This document shows positions 24,401 to 37,523 of a stretch of 64,000 nt of DNA, piece by piece. Origin of the DNA: Ursus arctos (lineage: Eukaryota > Chordata > Mammalia > Carnivora > Ursidae); contig NW_026622874.1 of the NCBI RefSeq assembly GCF_023065955.2, positions 80,064,917 through 80,128,916 of the forward strand, given 5' to 3'. The position numbers were made by a program, and so were the translations under genes. The notes beneath the pieces were generated by a model. It saw nothing but the letters and a program-made list of their open reading frames with translations, was not told the origin of the DNA and made no database searches. Numbering within the stretch: position 1 is the stretch's first letter; each line of letters opens with the position of its first letter.

Positions 24401-27400
24401 AAGTCACTGACTTCTTACCTACTCTAAATTTACATTTACTTGCATTGTCTATTTTATTTTGACTTATAAATTCTTAAGTTCTGTTAGCTATAGAAAAAAT
24501 ATCTGCAATGTGCTTGTAGGGAAAATAAAATCTCTTAAGATTTGCCTATTAGATTTTTCCTACAGCTTCCATGTTGTATGATCACAACATCTTTTTAAAG
24601 AATACAGTTTGTTGATATTTGACATAGGTAAGCAGCAATGAAACCATCACCAAGTAAGAGAGCAAACACACTCATCAGTCCCCAAAGTTGGCCCCTGCTC
24701 CTTTGTAACCCCTCTGTGCTCCTTCTCCTCCAGGAGGAGGCAGTTGAGAGGTGTGCTTACTTCCTGGAGGCTGGTGGGGAGTCTGTGAAGTTGATTCCTT
24801 GTGACATATACATTGTGAATGTCGTTGAGATTCTTCATTATCTCAAATGTTATTTCAGGTTGTCCACGTTGTGCCTGACCGTTTCATTCTCGGCCTTGAT
24901 GGGGCTGGAGTTCTGTGGAACTTTGCCATTCTTACTGGCTATTTGGGCATTTGTGCCTTTCTCATTTACATCTGGAGAACCGTCCTCGCTGTAAGTATAC
25001 CAAAGTACCTGATATACTTTTATTCATAAATAAGCAGAAAATTTTATAGTCACTGGACATTTTTATATCCATTCAGTACTAAAAATTTCCCTCTAATAAT
25101 GTCAATTTTGATTATCACCTAGATTGAAATAGTTTTAAATTTCTTTTTTTTGGAACATTACACAGTATTTTATTTTCTTTAATGTTTTTTTTTTTATTAT
25201 GTTAGTCACCATGCACATCCCGGGTTTTTGATGTAAAGTTCGATGATTCTTTAGTTGCGTATAACACCCAGTGCACCATGCAAAACATGCCCTCCTTACT
25301 ACCCATCACCAGCCTATCCCATTCCCCCACCCGTCTCCCCTCTGAAGCCCTCAGTTTGTTTCTCAGAGTCCATAGTCTCCCATGCTTCATTCCCCCTTCC
25401 GATTACCCCCCCTTTCTTTATCCCTTTCTTCCCCTAGCGATCATCCTAGTTCTTATGTTCCATAGATGAGAGAAACCATATGATAATTGTCTTTCTCTGC
25501 TTGACTTATTTCACTTAGCATTATCTCCTCCAGTGCCGTCCACGTTGCAGCAAGTGTTGAGAATTAGTTCTTTCTGATAGCGGAGTAATATTCCATTGTA
25601 TATATGGACCACAACTTCTTAATCCAGTCATCTGTTGAAGGGCATCTCGGTTCCTTCCACGATTTGGCTATCGTGGACAATGCTGCTATGAGCATTGGGG
25701 TTCATATGGCCCTTCTCTTCACTACGTTTGTATCTTTGGGGTAAATACTCAGTAGTGCAATGGCTGGATCATAGGGTAGCTCAATTTTTAACTTTTTAAG
25801 GGACCTCCACACTGTTTTTGGGAGTGGCTGTACCAACTTGCATTCCCACCAACAATGTAGGAGGGATCCCCTTTCTGCACATCCTCTCCAGCAATTGTTG
25901 TCTCTTGCCTTGTCAGTTTTTGCCATTGTAACTGGCGTAGGGTGGTATCTTAGTGTGGTTTTGATTTGAGTTTCCCTGATGGCTAATGATTTTGAACATT
26001 TTTTCATGTGTCTGTTAGCCATTTGTATGTCCTCACTGGAAAAGTGTCTGTTCATATCTTCGGCCCATTTTATGATTTGTTTACTTGTTTCTCGCCTATT
26101 GAGTTTGAGAAGTTCTTTGCAGATCTTGGATACCAGTCTTTTATCTGTAGTATCTTTTGCAAATATATTCTCCCATTCCGTGGGCTGCCTCTTAGTTTTT
26201 TTGACTGTTTCCTTGGCTGTGCCGAAGCTTTTTATCTTGATGAAGTCCCACAAGTTCATTTTATCTTTTGTTTCTCTTGCCTTTGGAGATGTGTCATGAA
26301 AAAGGTTGCTTTGGCCAAAATAGTTTTAAATTTCTATTGAGGTGCCTTCTTGATCCATACGTGTGTTTTTCTTTATGTTCAAGCATAATTAGCAAACGGT
26401 GTAATATTAGTTTCAGGTGTACAACATGATTCAACAATCCTATACATTTCTCAGTGCTCATCACAATAAGTGTACTCTCAATCCCTTTCACCTCTTTCAC
26501 CCTTTCCTCCTCTTACCCTCCAACCCATGTGTTCTTCAGAAGTGTGTTGTTTAATCTCCATTGTTTGGTCATTCTCCAGCTATCTTTATGTTCTTGATGT
26601 CTAGTTTGAGTGATTTGTGGTCTGAGAACATACTTCCTGTGGTTTCTATTCCTTTGGTTGTTCAGATGTATCTTATGGCCCCGAGTATGGCCTCTCTCAG
26701 TGACTTTTCCATGGGAGATTGTGAAGAATGTCTGTACTTCTGTTGTTGAATGAAGTATTCTGCAGATGTTAATGGCTGCCGTGGATTGGTGATGCTGTTC
26801 AGTTCACCTGTGTTCTCATGGAACTTCTGTATCTGCTGGATCTGTCAATGACCGATAAGAGGATTTTGAATTCTCCAGCAGTAGGAGTGGATTCATCTAT
26901 TCCCACCAGCAATATTTTCAGTTTCTGCCTCATGTACTTTGACTCTCTGTTGTTAATGCACGCACATTAGAAATTGTTATGTCTTTTTGGAGAATTGACC
27001 CCTTTACCATTGAAGTAATGACTGTCACTACCCCTGACAGTTTTCCTTACCCTGTAGTGTGTTTTGAAGGATCATTTCAATGGCCGGGTTTCTAGTTTGA
27101 TGTTTCTTTTAACACTGTAAACATTTTGTCCTTCTTGATGGCATGGTTTCTGAGAAGTGTGATGTAGTTCTTATCCTTGTTCCTCTTGGGTAAGGTGTTA
27201 TTGCTCCCCTCCACCTCCTTCAGACACCTAGCCCAACCCCTGCTCCAGATTTCCAGAATTGTTTCTTTGTCTTTAATGATCTGTAGCTGAATAGTCTAGA
27301 TCAGGCATTGTTAGTGTTTTTTGTTTGTTAGTTGTTTGTGTGTTTGTTTTGGTATTTATCTGGCTTTCGATGTTTTGAGCTTCCTGGATCTGTGATTTGG

Positions 27401-30400
27401 TGACTATATTAATTTTGGAAAATCCTCAGTCATTGCTTCAAATATCTCTCCCTTCTCTCCTGTAGGAATAGGTATTCCTATAATTTGTGTGTTACATGTT
27501 TTGTATTTGTCCCACTAGTCTTGGATTTTCTGTGCCGTCTTTGTAATTTTTGTCTTTGTGTTCTCTTTTGGAATTTTCTACTGGAATTTCTTTAGGCTCA
27601 ATGATTCTTTCCTCTGGTATGTTGAGTCTGTTAAGGAACCCATCAAAGGCATTCTTGATTTCTGCTATGGTGTTGTTGTCTAGAATTACATTAAAATCTT
27701 AGAGTTTCATCTCTCTGTGTACATTCACCATCTCTTCTTCCTATTGTCCATTTTATTCTGAGATCCAGTATCATACATGGAAGGGACTTGTAATTCCTAG
27801 CCTGCTTAATCCCATCATCTCTGCCATGGGAAGTGTGTTTCTAATGCTTGCTGTTGTGGTTTTTACCTGTAGTGTGCCCTGTAAGGTTGTGTTGAAAGGT
27901 AGGTATTGTGTCCTAGTAAAGAAACTTAGATAAGTGGACTTTAGGGTGATGTTTTCTACTTAACTGGCTAGGGGTTAGACTGAGTTTACTCCCAGGTGAG
28001 ACAGGGAGGAGAGAGCACTGGAGTTGAGTATTTGCCCTCAGCTCTATTGCTTAGTCTTTGGGAAACCCCCAATTAGGCTCTGGTGACATATTTCACTTGA
28101 GGGCAGACCTTTCTGAGAAGAACAGAAAGCTTTTGAGTTTATTTCTAAATGGGAATTTTCTCCCTGTCCCGGCCAATGGAGAAAGCTTCCCTTCAGAAAG
28201 AAAACAAAAATATTAAGTATTTGGTGTGCCCCATCCATCTTTTCACTTTTCCCGCCTGTGGGGCTGGGTGACAAGGGCCACGGAAGCTCAGAGGTTCCTA
28301 AGCAGCACGTGAAATTAATGGAATAGCCATGATTTTCTGTTTGCCCTCCACTGATGCACATTCCCCAACAACATTATCATGACTGGCTTGTTGATAGTGT
28401 GCTGATATTCCAATATCCTGGCAAGATTTGGGGGCTGGCCTCAGCCTCTCATCATCCTGTAAAACTTTTGAATGGGGAAATATGCTAATGGTGTCAAAAT
28501 GGGGTCTTGCCTAGATTTTATTGAGCTATAATTTATCTGGGTGACTCGATTCTGGGGAGCCTGGTTCCCCTTTTTCGAAACATCAGCTGTCATTTCTGTT
28601 GTTGCTCATGCTTCATCACTCGCCACGTGCCACTCTTTTTCTCGTCGATGGCTTTCATTTCTTTTTGATGACCCTCCATTTGTAGTAGTCTGGGAAAATT
28701 CATAACACCTTGTGTGCTGTAACTGCATGTGAATTCAGCAAATAGCCAAGTCTTTGTAAGATTTCAGAAAGGCTTTCTAGAGAAGGCAAGAAGCATATCT
28801 TTCTCAGAGTTTTTGCTTGTTCGCCTTCCTCCCTACCGGCCTGCCTTCCTTTCTTTCTTCCTTCCTTCCATTTTATATCTTTCAGGATTGAACAATAATC
28901 CCAGGTTCTAAACTTCAGTGTGGATATTGGTTACAAAACAGTTAGGGAAACGATGAATTAATGATTATTTTTTAAATGTCCACCCGATCCCTTGTCAAAA
29001 TTGAATAGGGTGAACGTTCATTTAATAGAATGTGAATAGATTTTGAGGTAAAACGTAAGTTATACACCTTTGTGCTCTTTATCAAAAATGAATTGTGAAC
29101 TATGATGACTCAGAGAAAGTCATAGATGAGTTTCATAGTTAGAAATGCTAATTTTGTCTTCTTTCTAATCCTGTGAATTCATTCTGCTAAGTAAAATGAT
29201 TACTGTAACTTCTTTGGATTACTATTTCAGTATTTATCTGAACTGTAGATTTTTTCTAGTAATATGTTTTGACATCAAACTTAATTTTGTTTCTTCCACT
29301 CTTAGATTGCCCCTCGACAATATGAAGGTAAGATTTCTGGCTTTAGTTTTCTTTGTAATAAATTCTCAGTACCGGTGTTTGATGTGGGTGTAATTTGACT
29401 AGGGATAAATGTGGTGACTTCTGATGTCTAATTGACTTGTTAAGTCTTGAAAATCTTTCTCTTCTCCATGTGGAGTCTAAGCGATAATGTGGAGGGTGTT
29501 GCCATCTCTTAGGAGACCAGGAGGAGGAACACCTCATGGGAGGAGGGAGAACAAAAAGGGTGTAATTTTGCAGAGAGAAGTTTAGGAGGCAAGTGAGGAT
29601 AGGAGCCTGAGGTCTGGAGTGGGTACTTTGCCATGACCTGGCTCTTGGTGAAATGTGATGATGAGAAAACACTCTGAGTCTATCAAGCAGGCTACACTTG
29701 GAGAAGAAGACAGGTATTGCCAGGCAGAGTGTGTGTCACAAGAGAGGTTTAAAGCATGCTTTTGAGTTTGAAGTGGAGGGAGCCTTTCCTGCCAGGGGAG
29801 AAGGAGTGGAAAGGAACGTGTGCCAGGGGTGGTAATGTATTGTGTCCGGGCCTCATGGATTGTGGTGATTCCATGGTGCTGTCTGACGGCCGAGGTGGCT
29901 GCCTGGCCCTTAGCAAACCCTCGAATGCTGGTGTTTGTCCCTGTGAGTGCAGCAGTGGTGGTGGTGAGAAGAGAGATCTCGGGGCACGAGAGCACTCACA
30001 TTGGGCCAATAGAAGAGAATCTGCACTTGAGGTAAGATGAGAGACTTATTATTTTTGGTTTATTCACTTGACAGAGAGAGAGCACAAGCAGGCAGAGTGG
30101 AAGGCAGAGGGAGAGGGCGAAGCAGGCTCCCAGTTGAGCAGAGAGCTGGATGTGGGACTGGATCCCAGGGCCCCGGGATCATGACCTGAGCTGAAGGCAG
30201 TCACTTAACCAACTGAGGCACCCAGGTGCCCCAAGATGAGAGAATTAAGTGCCTGTTAGAGGAGTCTGTGTTCTAGAGCTTACAGGTGTTATCCACTTGT
30301 GATAGGGAGCTTCATGAGGGTTGTTTTCCCTTAAGGATGGAGGGTGGCATTCTCAAGTTGGGCTGAGAAAACCTTGTGTTCCAGGGAGTGTGAGTTACCA

Positions 30401-31496
30401 GGCACTCCAGAGACTCTGTGTAACATGGAGAGTGTACCCAAGTGTGTTTGATTCCAAAGATCTGGTCCTCCAGAGCCCCCAGCCTGGGGTTCCTGAAAGG
30501 CAATCTGTGAGCAGCAGGAAGTCATGGAAGGCCTTTGAGTAGCCACTCAGTTGACATTTTGAGCTTTCCTTGTGTGGAATTCCAAGTAGGACCTGGAAGT
30601 AGACGTGGCACTGAGCAGGAGCAAAGGATGGTTTTGTTCATTTTGGGTTGTTTGCAGGGACCTACTTACGTACCTTAATCATTGGAGGAGAGAGATGTTA
30701 GTTGAAAGGATGCTTGATTTTTCTGTTACATCTCTGGTGATGACATAAGTATTTGCAGTGATTGAATTTTCCAAGAATGATGCTTACAGATGGGAGAAAA
30801 ATAGAAGACATTTGATTGTGTTTCTCTATTTCTGAAAACATTTTAAGTAGGAATCTCCCTGAAATAGGTTGTCTTAGGTTTCAAATGCTGCTAAACCTTG
30901 CTTTTTCAGGCACAATGGGAATGCTATCAAGTTAGTTACACCCAAGTGTCCAAGAATGTGTCTCTGGGGCTATTACAGTGGGATTATTCGATGTCACTGG
31001 TTTTGCTAATTATCTTAGAAATTCTTTTTTCTCCTTTTAGTTACTTTACAACAAATAGCTGAAAAGATCCATCGGCTTAAAAATGAAAACAGGGAACTTG
31101 CTAAAGAAATATCCATTTGGGAGGAGAAGGTATCAGTGCCCTTTCAAATATTTTTTGTGATTTCATTTTGGTTACTTCCCCCTCTGGTAGTTCATCCTAT
31201 TGACCTATTTCACGTGACCCACAAATGATCGCGATTCAAGAGAAGCTTCACAAGTGTAGAGCACTGCCTCTCTATCCGAGAAAGGAGTCACACAGCGTTA
31301 GATAGCTCTGTCTAACACTCTGCTATTTTTGAATTCTGATTCCCTTTTCGTATATTTTATAGATCAGGGAAAGAAAGAAACATCGCGCAGAAATGAAGAG
31401 AGAACATCAGTTTCTCTCTGACAAAATTCTTAAATTGAAGGTAAGGATCCCTTCTTTGCCTGAATTGTGTTCTAACAACAGAAATAAAAGTAATGA

Positions 31497-31541
<45 letters not shown>

Positions 31542-34500
31542 TTAAAGATTGATTTGCGAGAGAGAAAGAGCGAGTGGAGGGGGGCAGAGGGAGAGAGAGA
31601 ATCCCAAGCAGACTCCATGCTGAGTGTGTAGGCTGACGCAGGGGTCAGTCCCATGACTCTGAGGTGGGGACTGGAGCCAAAATGAAAGCAGGAGTTGGAC
31701 CTACTGCGACACCCAGATGCCACCCACGTGCCCTAAGTGATGAATTATTATTACTCATTCAATATGTTTTGTTGAAGGAGAACATCGGAAAGGTTGAACG
31801 GGTTAATGCAAATTTAAGTGTCGCCCTTCATTTCAAGCGGACTATGTTGCAAGCTATGAGAGAGAAGAATGTCAAGAATGAGGACATGGTAAGAGTTGGC
31901 TGTTGAGATTTACCTTAACGTGGCTCAGGAGGCTTTTGGTCATTGGGTGAGGGGAGGGCAGCGTATTCGCTTGCTGTTTACCACAGTAGAGAGTGGGCAT
32001 CTGGGAACTGAAACTCCTACCGAACAGTGAGCTGGAATTTCACTTAGGACCATCACGATGAGGTCTGCTATTTCAAGGACTAGGAAGTATGGTTTATTTC
32101 ACAGCTAGGTAATTATCACATCGTTCAGCCCTGCCCTCCAAGATATGCAGAAAATCCCACAAGATACTTGAGTTATGAAGGGTGATAGCCAGCCAAATTG
32201 TATAGTCCCTTCCTCTCAATGCTGAAGAGAGAATTTTCAATGTTAATAGGGGAAGATATGTACATATATAATTTATGTATATAATTAGGTATATGTGTTT
32301 GTGTGTGTTTGTGTATATGTGTGTATACAAAAGTGTGGGTCTCCTTACTTTCTCCTTGTTCTATTTATGCCTCAAGGGCTTTCTTTGTTGCACTGCATGA
32401 TCCCGTTCTGTTAGGTGCACTCACATTGTTCTGTGATCATGATTTCTTGAATGTCTTTCCTCATATCCGTCTTCAAGGCCCAAGATGCATTGGAGGATGA
32501 AGAGCAGGGAGACTTGGAGTCCAAAAAACGTGTACTGAAGGGTATGTTATTTTAGGGAAAGAAATCCCCAGATGCTGGCAATGAGTTTGCATTGGGAAGG
32601 GAAAGAATGCCTTCCTGCCTTCAAGGTCTTGCCCTTCTCCTTTCCCCAACAAAACCAAGTTCTCAGGTCACGTGCCCACTCATACAAAAGAAAACTCATC
32701 CTTTACAGAAAGCAAAAAGGTCCTGGAACAGAAGTGCAACGCCCTGAGTTCTTTGAAAGCAGCTAAGGAAGTGGAATTGAAGCTGCTAAGGAAGAAACTG
32801 GGTATCGTGGTGGATTTCTCTGAACGAAGAAAAGTGGCTGCCGAAGAGTAAGCTATTCCTGTGTTAATCGTCACAAACACTGTTGTATGAATTTATGTGG
32901 CAGCCAGGCTAGATAGTTGTAGTTCGTTGGGAATTGGATCTAGAGTATTTTTGCCAAATGCATTCTGTAGAAGTACCTGCCCTTCCTACCTTGATCTGTG
33001 CAACCTGCATTTTTGTTTCTGTTCCAACTGCTTGTCACACGTTGTGGTGTGATTCATTGGGGCAGAAGAGGGAAGGTACCAGCACTAATCAGCTTGATAC
33101 CTGGATCCCCTCTGGGTCCATCTACATTGTCCTTTTGGTTTCAGTCTCATCACATGTTCTCATCAGCCCTGAATTCAGTCAGTTTCTTGTTCAGTACCAG
33201 ACTTGGGTCAAGAATGTGTAGAGAAAAATGGAATTCTCTTGCTGCAGAAACAATGGGAATTTCTTTGTGGAAAGTGGGTTGGGGCTCCAGCAATACTGGA
33301 TCCCTTCATCCAGTGTACAACCAAAATCGTTCACTGTGGCCCAATCCTAAGAAGGCCAGGGTATTTCCTGTCCACCTGATTTTGTAGGTGTAACTCTCCT
33401 GCGTCCCAAGCAAAGCCTGCAGTTTCACTAGGGGCTCACCTTTGCTGGCTGACCCTGAACAGCACTTGTTTCCTTCTAAGGCTGTGCTCATAAAGTCGTT
33501 CAGTTTCTTTGCAGTTCACTTGCCTGTTCCAGAACTCATTGATGAGCCCTGGGGAGCTTGGCTCCCACTGCCAGGTTGGCTTTCTCCTGGGCTTCCTTCT
33601 TCTGCATCTGGTTCTCCTGTTTCTTCATGCGCTCCTTAGAAGTTGGGTGCATTCACTCATGAGTTTCCACTTTTGTACAGTACTTCCTCTATTTTCCTCA
33701 GGAGGAGAAAGTTCTCAGGACCTTAGAGTCCCTCATTCATGCTGAAAAGCAAAACTGTTCCCCCTCTTCCCTGGAGACTCAGCTTTGTGCTAATCCTTCC
33801 CACACCGGGGGTGGGGGCCGCTCTGTCTCACTGGCATCTTGGTTCTGTTCATTGGTAAGTTCTTTCTGGGGCAGGTACAGTGTCCTGACCACCTTTCTCT
33901 CTTCAACACCTCACAGCTGAACCACTACATTACAGCCACTCCACAGAGCATGTGCTGAAGGATTGCCTGAGAGACCAGAAGCAAATGCATGAGTCCTTCT
34001 CTGTCTAGAGCTTTTGTCTCAGTTTCTAAGAGTCTTTTTGCATGTGATTCTTGAGTAAATCAAGAATCACATTGAAACCCTTTAAATCAACACCATGAAC
34101 AAAAGAGTCTGAGGGCGACACAGGAAACCAGCCTTTCTAAGCATCGCTCTTTGCTGCTTTCACTATCAGTGGACTCTGTTAAAGTAGGTTGACTCCATGC
34201 AGTTGATAGTTGTCCATCTGACATCTGTTGCCTGGAGATAACACCCTGACTGTGTGACAGTTCACATCATTTTATACTTCAGGACATACCGTCAGCACTA
34301 AGATTGGCCTTTTCCTCCACCAGGATCTTTGAAGGAGGAAGCAGGGGTTGTACTTCTAAACCCTAGAGATGTCTGGGAGTGAGTTACCATGCTGATGAAG
34401 CCGTACTCTGGAAGGCTTCCTTTTGGGCTGTCCGTGTCGGGCACAGCCTTGGTCTGAGGATCGGGGCTCCCCATGGAGGTGTAAGACTAATGATGGTCTC

Positions 34501-37473
34501 CTGCTTCATCCAAATAGTTTTCAGGCCTAGTTTCTCACTTTGAACTGAAATGAGCCTTCACCATCTCAGAGAAAGAAAGACCTATTCTGAGAGGGCACAA
34601 AGTGCAGTGTTATTTGGTGACTTGGTGATGAATGAATTGAAGTAGAGAAGTACAAAGACAGCTCTGATTGCAGGGGACGTGGCAGCAGCCAGAATCTGAT
34701 TTTTCTTTAGCCCTAAATGGGGCCTTCAGTTCATTTCCCTGATGGTGTTCACAGTCTGTGCATTTATGGAAGCCATTCAAATCTAGGCCGCAAGTGTGCT
34801 GGGAGGAAAAACGGCAGAAATTCTGGACCTTGGCTACTGGTCTATGTATATACCTTTCCCATTTTAGGAAGCTGGAAAAGACACTTTATGAACTGGAGGC
34901 AACAAAGAATCAGCTGTCAGATGCCGAGGAAAATCTGAAAGTAACCAAAGAAGAAATAGACAAGTACAAGTGAGTTCAGACACCATACTAGCGGCTCCTG
35001 AAATCCTTGTTTACTTTGTATTTTTCACCTTTGTACAATGTCTAGACTCAACAAGTAATATAAACAAAAATTCAGGGGACATATCCAGAAAGAATTAACA
35101 GACCCAAAGAGATAAGTTTTAGAAAGAGCAAAACAACCATGTTAGTAAACATGTCCTGATAACCAGCGCTGGCCTGACTCTGTGGAAACTTGTTCCACGC
35201 CAGAGTCCCTGGTTGTGGTGTCAGTGGTGGTCATCTTGAGGAAAGCAGTTTGTCGTAGGATGAATCCTACCCATAAACACGGTAGTGCCATCTGATGGCG
35301 CTGGTCTTTGCAACCCTGGCAAACGTGGCGAGGATAGAAGTTAAAGGAGAATAGAGCTTCATGACGAAAGATACTTGTCATGTGATAAATTAGGGAAAGA
35401 TTGAAAACGGGTAAGGAAATTATATCAACTCTGAACCCTGCATGTGTGGAGAAATGAGTAAGGAAAGGATGTGACAATAGCTTTGATCCTGCTGTCCACG
35501 TATAGTCATGTGGAAGTGTTTCCTGTGTCAGGATCAATTGGATGAGGGGACAGATAACTGGAGGACGGCCACATGGGCCGATGATTTAAAATCACACCCA
35601 ATATTGGGCTTTATCTGACGAAAGCAATTGTACCTGACAGACAACAGATCGGAAAGATGCAAGACCAGCTGCAGGAGGCAGAGCTCACCTTTGAACGTAA
35701 GGTAACCTGAGCTGTGCCCCAACAGGCCCCTTAGTGCCTCCTGCAGGGGACGGAAGTGGCCCTTAGATCCCTGAACATGCGCTTTTGGTGTGTTGGCTTT
35801 TTCAGATCGCAGTTCATGAAAAGAATGCTGTAGGGAATTGGGTAAGTGTTTTCTTTTCCCTGCTCTCCATTTGGGGCACAGTCTGGCACAACTGAAGATG
35901 GGTGGGTTTTTTCTCCTGCAGATCAAGGCTCGGGTTTGGGAGCGGAAGATACAGCAGCAGAGAAGGGAGAACGCCTACATGATACACAGGTGTGCGAGTC
36001 TGATGTGCCTTTTTACGGGTGTTTTGAGGGGTGACAACTACACTGTTTGGTGTCCAGTAGAGGACGTGGTGATGTAATTCTTATAGACGTCTGTTCTTTC
36101 TCTGTATTCAAGACTGCGCATGATGAAAGGACAGATGCTGCCTGAGGGATGCATGAGGCAGGAAGCGATGCTGGGAAGACCTGAGATGTGGAGCCCTCCA
36201 CGGAGAGGTAGGGAGCGCGCTGTGAAACAGGGCAGCCTGACTTCTGCTGGGAAAGCACACGGTGTCCTTCCCATTCCTGTGGGTGGTCATTGTGTGTCCT
36301 GGAGAGAATCACAAGCAGTACCTACGGACAGCAGGTTGTCTGAAGGGGTGACAGGTGGGTGTTTTCCTCAGATTCCCCCAGGCAGCAGGGCACATGTCCC
36401 TGTGACAGGCGGAGCTCACGCCCGTCCCATCACTGCAGAACCTCCCCTGCCCCCCACCACCGCCCAAATGAAGAGATGGGCCTGGAGGAGTCATGAGCCC
36501 CAGCTTCCTTCCCACCTTGACTCAGTGGTAAAGAGTTTTTGAGAAAAGAAAAAGACTATTTGAAAAAAAGTCATTTATTTACTCTTTATGGAGGTTCCTT
36601 TATTTTGGTTTTCTTTGCAATCTGCAGTACTGCATTTATCAGTGAGATGTGTGCATTTTACTCCTGTAATGTTATCAGTATGATGTCACAGCTTTACTTC
36701 TCAATCTCCTATTGTTTCTTTGCTCCCGACTATACGATCAGTCTACTCCATTTCTTCTGTTAAATATTTCCATAATAGTCAGTCACACATGCTAGGCCTC
36801 ATCTGTAGACTGAAAGATTGAACCATGAGCCTGTGGCTTGAGGAAGAATGCATGCTGTTCATTTTGAGGGTTTATTCATTCGTAGTTGGTTTCCCCGGAG
36901 CAGTCTACTTCTGTTTCTTTAGCTATGAAAGCACCTGAAGCAGATGGAGGACGGTGGTCCCTTCCTCGAGGGGGAGGGGCAGGTGTCCCCCTTGTCATCA
37001 GGGGTCAGCACAGACATGAGGGAAATGCTCTGTGTCTAGGAAGGGACCCGAAAGTGGGAGAGGGTGGGACGTGGTGGGGGAGGGTTTGGAGGGTTGGGTT
37101 GAATTCTGCACAATGACAGTCTGAATACACTTCCATGCATTCTAGCGCATTGGTCTGATGCTGAAGCTGGTGGGGCACCCATGAGGAACAACGGCACTGA
37201 GCCTAATAGACACCCTGGGATGTACAAGGTAACTACCGTGGCCTTTTCCACTTTTTCCAGAAACTTCCGATTTTGAGCAACACCGTGTCCTGGCCTTGTG
37301 TCTGTTGGGTGGGTGGTCCAGTTTGTCTGTGGCGTCGTTCACCTCTCAAAATACAAGCAGCTCACCCAGGGGCTGACAGGCTTCTCCGTTACAAATCATC
37401 ATCTTTGGGGGCCTCTCCCAAAGCCACAGGTGGTTACAGGTGAAGGATGGCAGAACACTCACTGTGTGTGTGT

Positions 37474-37523
<50 letters not shown>

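Larger units (their letters stand above)
21722..24858 (+). other. Intron 1 sequence, no further exon found
   Basis: Apart from two sense Can-SINEs, this 3-kb stretch contains no exon I could align to the family. A lumenal SH3-like exon, present in long MIA2 and MIA3, was not found here. Confidence 0.4.

Noticed and set aside
29582..30040. Frames of 90-137 codons in intron 3
   Set aside because: They sit inside an intron with no consistent splice sites and overlap one another on both strands.
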